Of a stretch of DNA of 18,832 nucleotides, positions 12,563 through 18,799 are shown in pieces. Source of the DNA: Prevotellaceae bacterium (GTDB lineage: Bacteria; Bacteroidota; Bacteroidia; Bacteroidales; UBA932); contig JAITKG010000168.1 of assembly GCA_031278495.1 (NCBI GenBank), positions 1 to 18,832 of the forward strand, written 5' to 3'. Each line of letters begins with the position of its first letter. Position 1 is the stretch's first letter. Under the pieces are notes generated by a model. It searched no databases. It had not been told where the DNA came from and saw only the letters and a list, made by a program, of their open reading frames with translations. The position numbers were made by a program, and so were the translations under genes.

Positions 12563-13243
12563 ATGAAAGCTTATAAAATACTTTTGGTTGATGACGAAAA
12601 CGACATCCTGGATTTTCTTTCCTATACCTTGCGTAAAGAAAATTTTGAAGTGTATACGGCTACCGACGGCAAGCAAGGCGTTGAAAAAGCCCTGGAAGTA
12701 ACTCCACACCTAATCCTGCTGGATGTGATGATGCCTAATATGGACGGCATTGCCACCTGCGAAGAATTACGCAAATATGATGCATTAAAGAATACCATCA
12801 TTGCTTTTCTTACGGCACGCGGGGAAGATTATTCGCAAATCGCAGGGTTCGACGCCGGCGGCGACGACTATATAACAAAACCCATTCGTCCGAAAGTGCT
12901 GGTCAGCCGTATCAATGCGTTATTGAAACGCCATAATTCCGTAAATAATGACGGGACGCATACGCCTATTCCTTCCATCACTATTGACCGCGAAAGATTT
13001 GTTGTATATCAAGACGGGCATGAAGTATTGTTGCCGAAGAAAGAATTTGAACTGCTAACATTGCTGTACTCAAAGCCGGAAAAAGTATTTTTACGCGAAG
13101 AAATTTACACAGCGGTTTGGGGCAACGAGATTGTGGTTGGCGAACGTACCATTGACGTACACATCCGAAAACTGCGCGAAAAGTTAGGCGATAAACATAT
13201 CAAAACGATAAAAGGGGTCGGATATAAATTTATACCCTATTAA
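12563..13243 (+). CDS. OmpR/PhoB-family response regulator
   Basis: A 226-residue two-domain regulator. Receiver (1-120): acidic DDE at 10-12, phospho-acceptor Asp54 in ILLDVMMPNMDG, Thr84 in AFLTARGE and Lys106 in YITKPIRP are all present, so it should be phosphorylated normally. The DNA-binding winged helix (about 130-226) carries LPKKEFELLTLLYSKPEKVFLREEIYTAVWG, the recognition part RTIDVHIRKLREKLGD and IKTIKGVGYKF, typical of Trans_reg_C. No histidine kinase gene is adjacent on either side, so it is an orphan here and its signal is unknown. The start at 12563 is fixed by alignment to the family and by its promoter. A repeat follows the stop directly. Confidence 0.93.
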   Translation: MKAYKILLVDDENDILDFLSYTLRKENFEVYTATDGKQGVEKALEVTPHLILLDVMMPNMDGIATCEELRKYDALKNTIIAFLTARGEDYSQIAGFDAGGDDYITKPIRPKVLVSRINALLKRHNSVNNDGTHTPIPSITIDRERFVVYQDGHEVLLPKKEFELLTLLYSKPEKVFLREEIYTAVWGNEIVVGERTIDVHIRKLREKLGDKHIKTIKGVGYKFIPY

Positions 13244-13254
13244 ACGGAACGCTT

Positions 13255-13320
13255 CGAAGAATTAAGAATTAGAAATTGCGAATTGGCTAACGCGCCAGCA
13301 TTCTTAACTTCCATAGGGCA
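13255..13320. repeat. Heptad-array/palindrome element after the response regulator gene
   Basis: GAATTAA GAATTAG AAATTGC GAATTGG (from 13259), then a damaged palindrome GCTAACGCGCCAGC (about 13286-13299), then ATTCTTA ACTTCCA. The right half CGCGCCAGC is intact and the left half has changed. It is a clear member of the family seen at 225-290 and 2299-2425. A further short array (AATGCAA ATTGGAA ATTCTTA) lies at 13422-13442. Confidence 0.65.
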
Positions 13321-13350
13321 TGTTAACACATAATTTTGTACATATACGGT

Positions 13351-13422
13351 ATGAAATTATCAAAAGAACAATACAATCAAATTACGGAATATTTTCCGGT
13401 TCAGCGTGGGAATGTGCGTTAA
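13351..13422 (+). pseudogene. N-terminal stub of an IS5-family transposase
   Basis: ATG 13351 begins 23 codons reading MKLSKEQYNQITEYFPVQRG followed by NVR and TAA. This matches the very beginning of IS5-group (IS427/IS1031-like) transposases, which continue with a helix and then a CKWRALP motif. Here the element ends after NVR. The fragment at 1-183 starts at about the place where this one would continue, so both may derive from the same element type. About 30 bases upstream (13318-13350) may be the old terminal repeat. It is non-functional. Confidence 0.7.
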
Positions 13423-13453
13423 TGCAAATTGGAAATTCTTAACGCCATTTATT

Positions 13454-14056
13454 TTATTTTGATTTGAGCGTCGGCAGTACTGCCGGCGCTTTTTTCCTGC
13501 CAAACTGCATCAATGCCGCATAGAGTTGCTGCAAAGGCAAGCCCATCACATTGAAATATGAACCTTCGATGCGCTCTATTCCGACATATCCTATCCATTC
13601 CTGTGCGCCGTATGCGCCGGCTTTGTCGTAAGGGCGGTAGCAGTCGATATAGTAGTCAATTTCCGCCGCCGACAAGGGACGGAAAAAAACGGCGGTGTGT
13701 GCCGTAAAAGTATGCGTGGTTTGCATGGTGCGCAGGTAAACGCCGGTAAGGACGTCGTGCCGGTTACCCGATAGCAGACGCAACATCCTTTCGGCGTCGG
13801 CTTTGTTGGCGGGTTTGCCCAGCAGTTGCCGGTGACAAATGACGACCGTGTCGGCGGTGATAACCAATTCATCGCCGGCTAAGGGGCGGAAAGCTTCTGA
13901 TTTCACACGCGCCAAATATTCCGGCGTTTTTTCTAACGGCATCCCTGCCGGAATAATTTCTTCGACATCGCCGGAAAGTTCTACGGTAAACGGTATGCCG
14001 AGTCCTTCCATCAACTGTTGGCGGCGTGGCGAGCCGGAAGCAAGGATGATTTTCAT
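13454..14056 (-). CDS. maf: Maf-family nucleoside triphosphate pyrophosphatase (YhdE-type)
   Basis: A 200-residue cytoplasmic Maf protein, hydrolysing non-canonical or surplus nucleoside triphosphates (dTTP/UTP for the YhdE subgroup) to monophosphate and diphosphate. Signatures: LASGSPRRQQLM near the start (ASGSPRR 6-12), VKSEAF, the general base in ITADTVV (Asp69), GKP (80-82), RLLSGNRHDVLTGV and DKAGAYGAQEW (144-154). The last motif is the form seen in the dTTPase/UTPase subgroup. The ATG at 14056 is at the family start. Upstream is 61 bases of repeat after the glycosyltransferase gene, same strand. The extra C-terminal GRKKAPAVLPTLKSK tail is basic and probably unstructured. Confidence 0.92.
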   Translation of the reverse strand: MKIILASGSPRRQQLMEGLGIPFTVELSGDVEEIIPAGMPLEKTPEYLARVKSEAFRPLAGDELVITADTVVICHRQLLGKPANKADAERMLRLLSGNRHDVLTGVYLRTMQTTHTFTAHTAVFFRPLSAAEIDYYIDCYRPYDKAGAYGAQEWIGYVGIERIEGSYFNVMGLPLQQLYAALMQFGRKKAPAVLPTLKSK

Positions 14057-14137
14057 ACTTTTTTGATGTGGATATGAGATGATGTAGAGATGTGAAAATA
14101 TATTTAAGTGGCGTCAGCTAATTCTTAATTCCTAATT
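14057..14137. repeat. Heptad-array element overlapping the end of the glycosyltransferase gene
   Basis: Read on the minus strand: AAATTAG GAATTAA GAATTAG, then the damaged centre CTGACGCCAC, then pyrimidine-rich TCACATC TCTACAT CATCTCA TATCCAC ATC up to the maf start. The order is the same as in other copies. Bases 14118-14137 are also coding. Confidence 0.6.
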
Positions 14138-15095
14138 TTGAATACCCTATTTTCTCATCTATCAGGTATTTATTGCGGTCGCCGCCGGAGCGGGCGACCA
14201 GTTCTGCAATAAATCCGGTTAAAAATAATTGAACGCCGATGATGATAGCCAGTATGGCAAGGTAGAATAACGGTTGGTCGGTAACAGCGCGGAAAACTTC
14301 GCCGCTACTTTGCGCCAATAGTTTGGAAGCAATCAGCCACAAGGCAATGAAACCGCCAACCATAAACATCAGCGTACCGACTACACCGAAAAAGTGCATG
14401 GGTTTTTTCCCGAATTTTCCTACTATCACCACGCTCATCAGGTCGAGGAAGCCATGTATAAAGCGCGACAAGCCGAATTTTGACTGTCCGTATTTTCGCG
14501 GATGATGTACAACCACCTGTTCGCCGATGCGTGTAAAGCCCGCTTGTTTCGCCAGCACCGGAATGTAGCGATGCATTTCGCCATATACTTCCACACTTTT
14601 CACCACTTTGTTTTTATAGGCTTTCAGCCCGCAGTTCATGTCGTGCAACTTAATACCGGTGATGAGGCGGGCGACGGCATTGAAGATTTTAGACGGAATA
14701 TTTTTTGCCAGTTTACTATCGTGTCGTTTCTTTTTCCATCCGGATACCATGTCAAAGTTTCCAGAAGTAATTTTTTCATATAACGCCGGGATTTCATCGG
14801 GACTGTCTTGCAGGTCGGCGTCCATCGTAATCACTACTTCGCCTTGTGCCGCTTCAAATCCGCAGAACAGCGCCGCCGACTTTCCATAATTGCGGCGGAA
14901 ACGGATGCCGCGAATATACGGCTGTGCCGCCGCCAACGTTCCTATAACATTCCATGAACGGTCGCTGCTACCGTCGTCCACTAAAATAATTTCGAATGAA
15001 TACTGATTGCCGTGCATCACGCGTGCAATCCATTCAACCAACTCCGGAAGCGACGCTTCCTCGTTATATAGCGGAACGACTACCGAAATATTCAT
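14118..15095 (-). CDS. Family 2 glycosyltransferase with C-terminal membrane helices (GtrB/DPM1-like)
   Basis: 325 residues. The GT-A domain has MNISVVVPLYNEEASLPELV, ILVDDGSSDRSW (38-49), the metal-binding MDADLQD (91-97), DMNCGLKAYK and the MHRYIPVLAKQAGF segment, as in DPM1-like enzymes and the bactoprenol glucosyltransferase GtrB. Two membrane helices follow (FFGVVGTLMFMVGGFIALWLIA near 236-257 and FYLAILAIIIGVQLFLTGFIAELVA near 278-302). The likely reaction is sugar transfer from a nucleotide sugar to undecaprenyl phosphate at the inner membrane. It lies 17 bases after the DUF4199 gene and is likely co-transcribed. The last residues (SKLGIKN) and the stop are encoded by a heptad repeat, so the natural end was probably altered. 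Confidence 0.9.
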   Translation of the reverse strand: MNISVVVPLYNEEASLPELVEWIARVMHGNQYSFEIILVDDGSSDRSWNVIGTLAAAQPYIRGIRFRRNYGKSAALFCGFEAAQGEVVITMDADLQDSPDEIPALYEKITSGNFDMVSGWKKKRHDSKLAKNIPSKIFNAVARLITGIKLHDMNCGLKAYKNKVVKSVEVYGEMHRYIPVLAKQAGFTRIGEQVVVHHPRKYGQSKFGLSRFIHGFLDLMSVVIVGKFGKKPMHFFGVVGTLMFMVGGFIALWLIASKLLAQSSGEVFRAVTDQPLFYLAILAIIIGVQLFLTGFIAELVARSGGDRNKYLIDEKIGYSKLGIKN

Positions 15096-15112
15096 AATAA
15101 ACAGGAGTTAGA

Positions 15113-15610
15113 CTACACAAAATGTTTAGCTTCTTTTTTTATAAAAGCTGCAATTATCAACGAGTATATGAAACCTACAAAACTGTACAGAATAAACGTT
15201 CCAATAGATGCCCATACAGGTATATTATTCATTATTTCCTCCACACTCTTGTCTGTACCTAATTGTGACAATACTTGCTCTATTTGTTGCTCTAAAAGTA
15301 AATGATTACTTTCCGAGATAAAAAAGCGAAAGTAAAAAAATGTCCACAAGGCTATGACAATACAGGAAAGAATAGAGGTGAATGTGCCAAACCACAAGGT
15401 ATTTCCGTAGGTAGAACAGGATAATTCTTTCACATAATTTTTAACAGCATACACTAATATCCCTATTGTAAGTGTTAACTTTACAATCGTGAGTAAAAAT
15501 GATAAGATCATAGAAGATGGCAATACAAGTGGCAGTAATTGGAAAATAATAGTTGTTAAAATTAAATAAAGTGCATACTCGCCAGCTTTAGTGATAAAGA
15601 TGTTTTTCAT
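15113..15610 (-). CDS. DUF4199-family membrane protein
   Basis: A 165-residue protein with four predicted membrane helices: YALYLILTTIIFQLLPLVL, MILSFLLTIVKLTLTIGILVYAV, FGTFTSILSCIVIALWTFFYFRF and ASIGTFILYSFVGFIYSLIIAAFI. Between the last two is a soluble loop of about 40 residues. This layout and its place directly before a GT2 gene match DUF4199 proteins of Bacteroidota, whose function is unknown. It probably belongs to the same envelope-glycan step as the downstream glycosyltransferase. The lower GC content than its neighbours is typical of membrane genes but is marked here. The -7 box is TATCTTTG at 15643-15636. Confidence 0.8.
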   Translation of the reverse strand: MKNIFITKAGEYALYLILTTIIFQLLPLVLPSSMILSFLLTIVKLTLTIGILVYAVKNYVKELSCSTYGNTLWFGTFTSILSCIVIALWTFFYFRFFISESNHLLLEQQIEQVLSQLGTDKSVEEIMNNIPVWASIGTFILYSFVGFIYSLIIAAFIKKEAKHFV

Positions 15611-15635
15611 AGTCGTATTTTAAAAAATCGTTACA

Positions 15636-15643
15636 CAAAGATA
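15636..15643 (-). promoter_or_regulatory. -7 box of the DUF4199/glycosyltransferase operon
   Basis: TATCTTTG on the minus strand (15643 to 15636), 26 bases before the ATG at 15610. It lies back to back with the SRP RNA -7 box at 15657-15664. Confidence 0.65.
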
Positions 15644-15656
15644 TGAAAAATATTTG

Positions 15657-15664
15657 TATCTTTG
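15657..15664 (+). promoter_or_regulatory. -7 box of the SRP RNA gene
   Basis: TATCTTTG at 15657-15664, followed by CAGCCGGG at the RNA 5' end. The expected -33 position falls inside the opposing -7 box (15636-15643) and is not a good TTTG. Confidence 0.7.
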
Positions 15665-15668
15665 CAGC

Positions 15669-15770
15669 CGGGTAAGTCTTATACGATCTGCTCCTGTTGA
15701 ACTCCTCCAGGGCCGGAAGGCAGCAAAGGTAAAATGGTTGTAGCGATGCGATGTAAGTAGCTTACCCTTT
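15669..15770 (+). ncRNA. ffs: Signal recognition particle RNA (4.5S type)
   Basis: About 100 bases forming one long hairpin. The closing stem is GGGTAAG (15670-15676) with CTTACCC (15761-15767). The conserved apical region is CAGGGCCGGAAGGCAGCAA, with the GGAA tetraloop at 15715-15718 and the asymmetric loop that binds the Ffh M domain. It is the short bacterial form without an Alu domain. A seven-T run follows at 15768-15774, so the closing stem doubles as terminator. Its job is co-translational targeting of membrane proteins together with Ffh and FtsY. Confidence 0.93.
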
Positions 15771-15774
15771 TTTT
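15761..15774 (+). terminator. Terminator of the SRP RNA
   Basis: The 3' strand of the closing stem (CTTACCC) is directly followed by seven T (15768-15774). The small palindrome AAGTATACTT (15776-15785) lies between it and mnmA. Confidence 0.65.
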
Positions 15775-15791
15775 AAAGTATACTTCAAAAA

Positions 15792-16958
15792 ATGAAAATT
15801 GCGGTTGGTTTATCGGGCGGCGTGGATTCAAGCGTGGCGGCGTTGTTGTTGAAGCAGCAAGGCCACGAAGTCGTCGCCCTGTTCATGCAGAACTGGCATG
15901 ATACCACCGGTACGCTCCATGGCGACTGCGGCTGGAAGGACGATAAAACCATTGCGGAATTGGTCGCAAAGAAATTAAACATCCCGTTTCACTTCATTGA
16001 TTTGAGCCACGAATACCGCCAACGGGTCGTGGATTATATGTTTGCCGAATACGAGCGCGGGCGTACGCCTAACCCTGATGTGTTGTGCAACCGTGAAATA
16101 AAGTTCGATGTATTCCTGAAAACCGCATTAAATTTAGGCGTAGAAGCGGTGGCTACGGGACATTATGCCCGGATAGCCCCAGTGACAGGCAGTGCGCCGC
16201 CGGCATACGCTTTACTCGCCGGCATTGACCCAAACAAAGACCAGAGCTATTTCTTATGCCAGCTTTCGCAGGCGCAACTGGAAAAATCGTTATTTCCTAT
16301 TGGGCATTTACTCAAACCCGAAGTACGCCAGCTGGCTGCCGAAGCGGATTTGCCGACGGCTGGCAAAAAAGATTCGCAAGGTATTTGTTTTGTCGGGAAA
16401 ATAGATTTGCCGGTATTCCTGCAACAAAAATTAGCCGCACGCACAGGCGCTATCATCGAAATAACGCCGGATTTCTACGAAAACAAACCGGCGGGGAATA
16501 GCCCGGAGGAACTTTGTGCGCCGTACAGTTACTATCCCCATGCGGGAAAGAAAATCGGCGAGCATAACGGCGCGCATTACTACACTATTGGACAGCGGAA
16601 GGGCTTGGGCATTGGCGGGCGCATGGAATCGCTGTTCGTTTTAGCAACCGACGTCGAAAAAAATATCCTCTACGCCGGCGAAGGGAAGGACCATCCGGGA
16701 CTGCTGCGCAAAGGCTTGCGGATAGCCGCTGCCGATGTGCACTGGATACGTCCCGGAACGGAGATGGCAGTGGGGACTTCCCGGCGCTACCTTGTTCGTA
16801 TCCGCTACCGCCAACCGTTGCAAGCGGCGACGCTTTACCGGTATCCCGGCGCAATGTACATTGTCTTCGACGAGCGGCAACGCGGCATCACACCCGGACA
16901 GTTTGCCGCCTGGTACGACGGCGAAGAACTCCTCGGCTCGGGCGCAATTGAAAATTGA
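15792..16958 (+). CDS. mnmA: tRNA-specific 2-thiouridylase MnmA
   Basis: 388 residues. MnmA uses ATP and relayed sulfur to form 2-thiouridine at position 34 of tRNAs for Lys, Glu and Gln. Motifs: PP-loop GLSGGVDSS (6-14), FMQNWHD, the catalytic Cys99 in NPDVLCNREIKF, ATGHYARI, DPNKDQSYFLCQLSQ (147-160), and Cys199 in GKKDSQGICFVGK that forms the persulfide. The C-terminal beta-barrel part has GQRKGLGIGG and ITPGQFAAWYDGEELLGSG. ATG 15792 fits the family start. It lies 17 bases after the SRP RNA T-run with no separate promoter seen, so read-through from ffs is possible. The last codons (AIEN, stop) lie in a short heptad array. Confidence 0.94.
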   Translation: MKIAVGLSGGVDSSVAALLLKQQGHEVVALFMQNWHDTTGTLHGDCGWKDDKTIAELVAKKLNIPFHFIDLSHEYRQRVVDYMFAEYERGRTPNPDVLCNREIKFDVFLKTALNLGVEAVATGHYARIAPVTGSAPPAYALLAGIDPNKDQSYFLCQLSQAQLEKSLFPIGHLLKPEVRQLAAEADLPTAGKKDSQGICFVGKIDLPVFLQQKLAARTGAIIEITPDFYENKPAGNSPEELCAPYSYYPHAGKKIGEHNGAHYYTIGQRKGLGIGGRMESLFVLATDVEKNILYAGEGKDHPGLLRKGLRIAAADVHWIRPGTEMAVGTSRRYLVRIRYRQPLQAATLYRYPGAMYIVFDERQRGITPGQFAAWYDGEELLGSGAIEN

Positions 16959-16984
16959 CGACCGTATTGCCGTTTGCAATCCAA
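16947..16984. repeat. Short heptad array at the end of mnmA
   Basis: CAATTGA AAATTGA then CGACCG. The mnmA stop is within it. It is followed by the small hairpin ATTGC CGTTT GCAAT (about 16969-16983) between convergent genes. It is the weakest copy listed. Confidence 0.35.
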
Positions 16985-17019
16985 TAGAATTTTTGAATTT
17001 ACCATGTACCGGCTTCCAT

Positions 17020-18420
17020 TTACCGGAAGTTCACCAAGTACAACTTTTCAGTGGCGCGGGTAAATGCTGTGTATAGCCAACGCAAATCATCAATGCCCAT
17101 GGATGCGCCGTCAGGGAAAGGATAATCAAGGAACACCGCTTTCCATTGCCCTCCTTGCGCCTTGTGGCAAGTAACGGCTGCCGCATATTTTATTTGCAGG
17201 GCATTGTAATAAGCGTCTTCACGCACGGCGCGGTAACGCTGCCGTTTGGAAGCAATATGCGCATAGTCGCCGGCGACGTCAAAAAACAATTGCCGCTGCT
17301 GCTCGCCACTTAACGACGGCGTTTCGGTCAGCAGGGTATCCAACAGGATTTTTGTCGTCAGTTCCGTATTATTGTAGTCGGGGAAACGCAGTTCGGCTTC
17401 TGCAAAATGAAAGCCGTAGCGCTCCTCATATTTCCGGATACGCATCAGGTCGGCGATGTCGCCATTGGCAATAAAATCCATATGGTCGGCGAGGTTCCGG
17501 CACTGGTACGAATTTTTCACCACCATGATGCGGTCGCCGGAAGTTAGCTGCTCTTCGCGGTACTGGATCTTCGCCCGGATACCCTGGTTGTAGCGGTTCG
17601 CCCGCTTGTTGGAGCGGCACACGACAATGGTTTCGCGGTCGCCGTAACGGTCGTAGGCTTCCGACAGTTTTTCCATTACTTCGCCGCCGGTAATGGTTTC
17701 CACATCGGGAAACGTATGGAACGAGAACGCCGGCAATTGCGGCACATGGCGTTCTATATTTTCCCGCAGCAAGGTGGCATTGCTCAAAATGCCCGATTGC
17801 GCCGCCTGCCGCACGACGTCGGTCAGCACAATATGCCCCGCCAAACCATAGCGGTTCATCTCGTGCACATCCAGCGCGGGACTTTGCGCCCACCCCACCG
17901 GCGGCAACTGTGCCGGGTCGCCCACGAGAATCAATTTGCAACGTTGCCCGTCGCCGGCAAAAGCCACTAAATCGTCAAGCAGGCGTCCTGCGCCGAAGAT
18001 CGACTGCTCCTGCGATCCGTTGGCAATCATCGACGCCTCATCTACAATAATAATTGTATCCTTATATTCATTGCGATTGAGCACAAACTGCCCGACGCCG
18101 TCATTCAACGACTTTTGGCGGTATATTTTCTTATGAATCGTGAACGCATTTTTGCCGGTGTAGTTCGAAAGCACCTTTGCCGCGCGACCGGTAGGCGCCA
18201 GCAGCAGGACATTTATTTTCAATTCATCAAGCAAGCGTACCAGTGCGGCAATAGCAGTCGTTTTACCGGATCCGGCATAACCGGACAGGATAAAAATTTT
18301 CGGCGTCTCCGTATCCGGAATAAACCCCGACAGTTCCCGGAACAGCGCCGACTGCCCTTTGGTTGGCTCGTGGGGCAGGTGTTCCGACAAACGGCTATAT
18401 ATAAAATCTGCGACAGTAAT
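17020..18420 (-). CDS. RecD-like ATP-dependent DNA helicase (AAA_30 / UvrD_C_2)
   Basis: About 466 residues. A superfamily 1B helicase resembling RecD2/TraA-type proteins of Bacteroidota. Motifs in order: Q-like HEPTKGQ, Walker A GYAGSGKTT, motif Ia APTGRAAKVL, TIHKKIYR, Walker B IIIVDEASM, motif III LVGDPAQLPPVG, the DVVRQAAQSGILSNA segment, VVCRSNKRANRYN, SGDRIMVVKNSY, and the C-terminal VTCHKAQGGQWKAVF and YTAFTRATEKLYLV. It probably unwinds or translocates on DNA in repair. The start is uncertain. The longest frame begins at TTG 18447, but that TTG lies inside the -7 box. Family proteins begin about 20 residues before HEPT, which points to ATT 18420; TTG 18390 is a shorter choice. It is convergent with mnmA. 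Confidence 0.87.
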   Translation of the reverse strand: MTVADFIYSRLSEHLPHEPTKGQSALFRELSGFIPDTETPKIFILSGYAGSGKTTAIAALVRLLDELKINVLLLAPTGRAAKVLSNYTGKNAFTIHKKIYRQKSLNDGVGQFVLNRNEYKDTIIIVDEASMIANGSQEQSIFGAGRLLDDLVAFAGDGQRCKLILVGDPAQLPPVGWAQSPALDVHEMNRYGLAGHIVLTDVVRQAAQSGILSNATLLRENIERHVPQLPAFSFHTFPDVETITGGEVMEKLSEAYDRYGDRETIVVCRSNKRANRYNQGIRAKIQYREEQLTSGDRIMVVKNSYQCRNLADHMDFIANGDIADLMRIRKYEERYGFHFAEAELRFPDYNNTELTTKILLDTLLTETPSLSGEQQRQLFFDVAGDYAHIASKRQRYRAVREDAYYNALQIKYAAAVTCHKAQGGQWKAVFLDYPFPDGASMGIDDLRWLYTAFTRATEKLYLVNFR

Positions 18421-18444
18421 CTTTGTAAAATTTAAAAGTAGCCG

Positions 18445-18452
18445 CAAAGATA
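18445..18452 (-). promoter_or_regulatory. -7 box of the RecD-like helicase gene
   Basis: TATCTTTG on the minus strand (18452 to 18445). The predicted start of transcription is near 18438, which excludes TTG 18447 as the start codon and leaves a leader of about 18 bases before ATT 18420. Confidence 0.65.
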
Positions 18453-18540
18453 ATTATTTTGGCGACCATATACAATTTTACGCAAAATTCATATACAAAA
18501 TAATAATTAACACATGCACATTTCCTGAAAGCACGTGCGA

Positions 18541-18603
18541 ATGACGCAAAACACGCGCTTTGAATCGACGCCTAAAAAAGATACATGGAAATGGTTGCTA
18601 TAA
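18541..18603 (+). other. Short open frame, doubtful
   Basis: ATG 18541 opens 20 codons reading MTQNTRFESTPKKDTWKWLL and a stop. The PKKDTWKWLL part recalls the beginning of small Bacteroidota membrane peptides, but the hydrophobic part is missing. It has no promoter and is probably chance or a remnant. The rest of 18453-18639 holds AT-rich sequence in which I see nothing else. Confidence 0.15.
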
Positions 18604-18639
18604 AATGGAATTACCTGTATGGACAGGAGGTTTTATCCA

Positions 18640-18669
18640 TTGTCCGGTTAAAAAATTATTGTATCTTTG
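18640..18669 (+). promoter_or_regulatory. Promoter of tRNA-Gln
   Basis: TTG at 18640-18642 and TATCTTTG at 18662-18669, 19 bases apart, fit the Bacteroidota consensus. The mature tRNA begins 17 bases after the -7 box. Confidence 0.8.
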
Positions 18670-18686
18670 CATCCGCAAAACGACAC

Positions 18687-18757
18687 TGACCTATGGTGTA
18701 ACGGTAGCACAGCAGTCTCTGGATCTGTTTGTATGGGTTCGAATCCTATTAGGTCAA
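18687..18757 (+). tRNA. tRNA-Gln (anticodon CTG)
   Basis: Acceptor TGACCTA/TAGGTCA (seven pairs), D arm GTGT/GCAC, T arm ATGGG/CCTAT with loop TTCGAAT, discriminator A. The anticodon loop CTCTGGA holds CTG at 18719-18721, reading the glutamine codon CAG. The anticodon stem GCAGT/TCTGT has a G-T and a T-T pair at its ends; a weak 31-39 pair is known in glutamine tRNAs. No CCA is encoded. Confidence 0.92.
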
Positions 18758-18774
18758 CGACCAATAAAACCAAT

Positions 18775-18799
18775 GCCCCCAGCGATGAGGGGCGTTTTT
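18775..18799 (+). terminator. Rho-independent terminator after tRNA-Gln
   Basis: GCCCC (18775-18779) pairs with GGGGC (18789-18793), followed by GTTTTTG. The GC-rich stem and T-run are typical. Confidence 0.8.

Noticed and set aside
15113..15610. Lower-GC segment suggesting horizontal transfer
   Set aside because: The lower GC is explained by a membrane protein rich in Ile, Leu and Phe, and its pairing with the GT2 gene is ordinary for Bacteroidota.
18541..18603. Small peptide gene of smalltalk type before tRNA-Gln
   Set aside because: Only 20 codons, no hydrophobic helix, no promoter; kept only as a low-confidence note.
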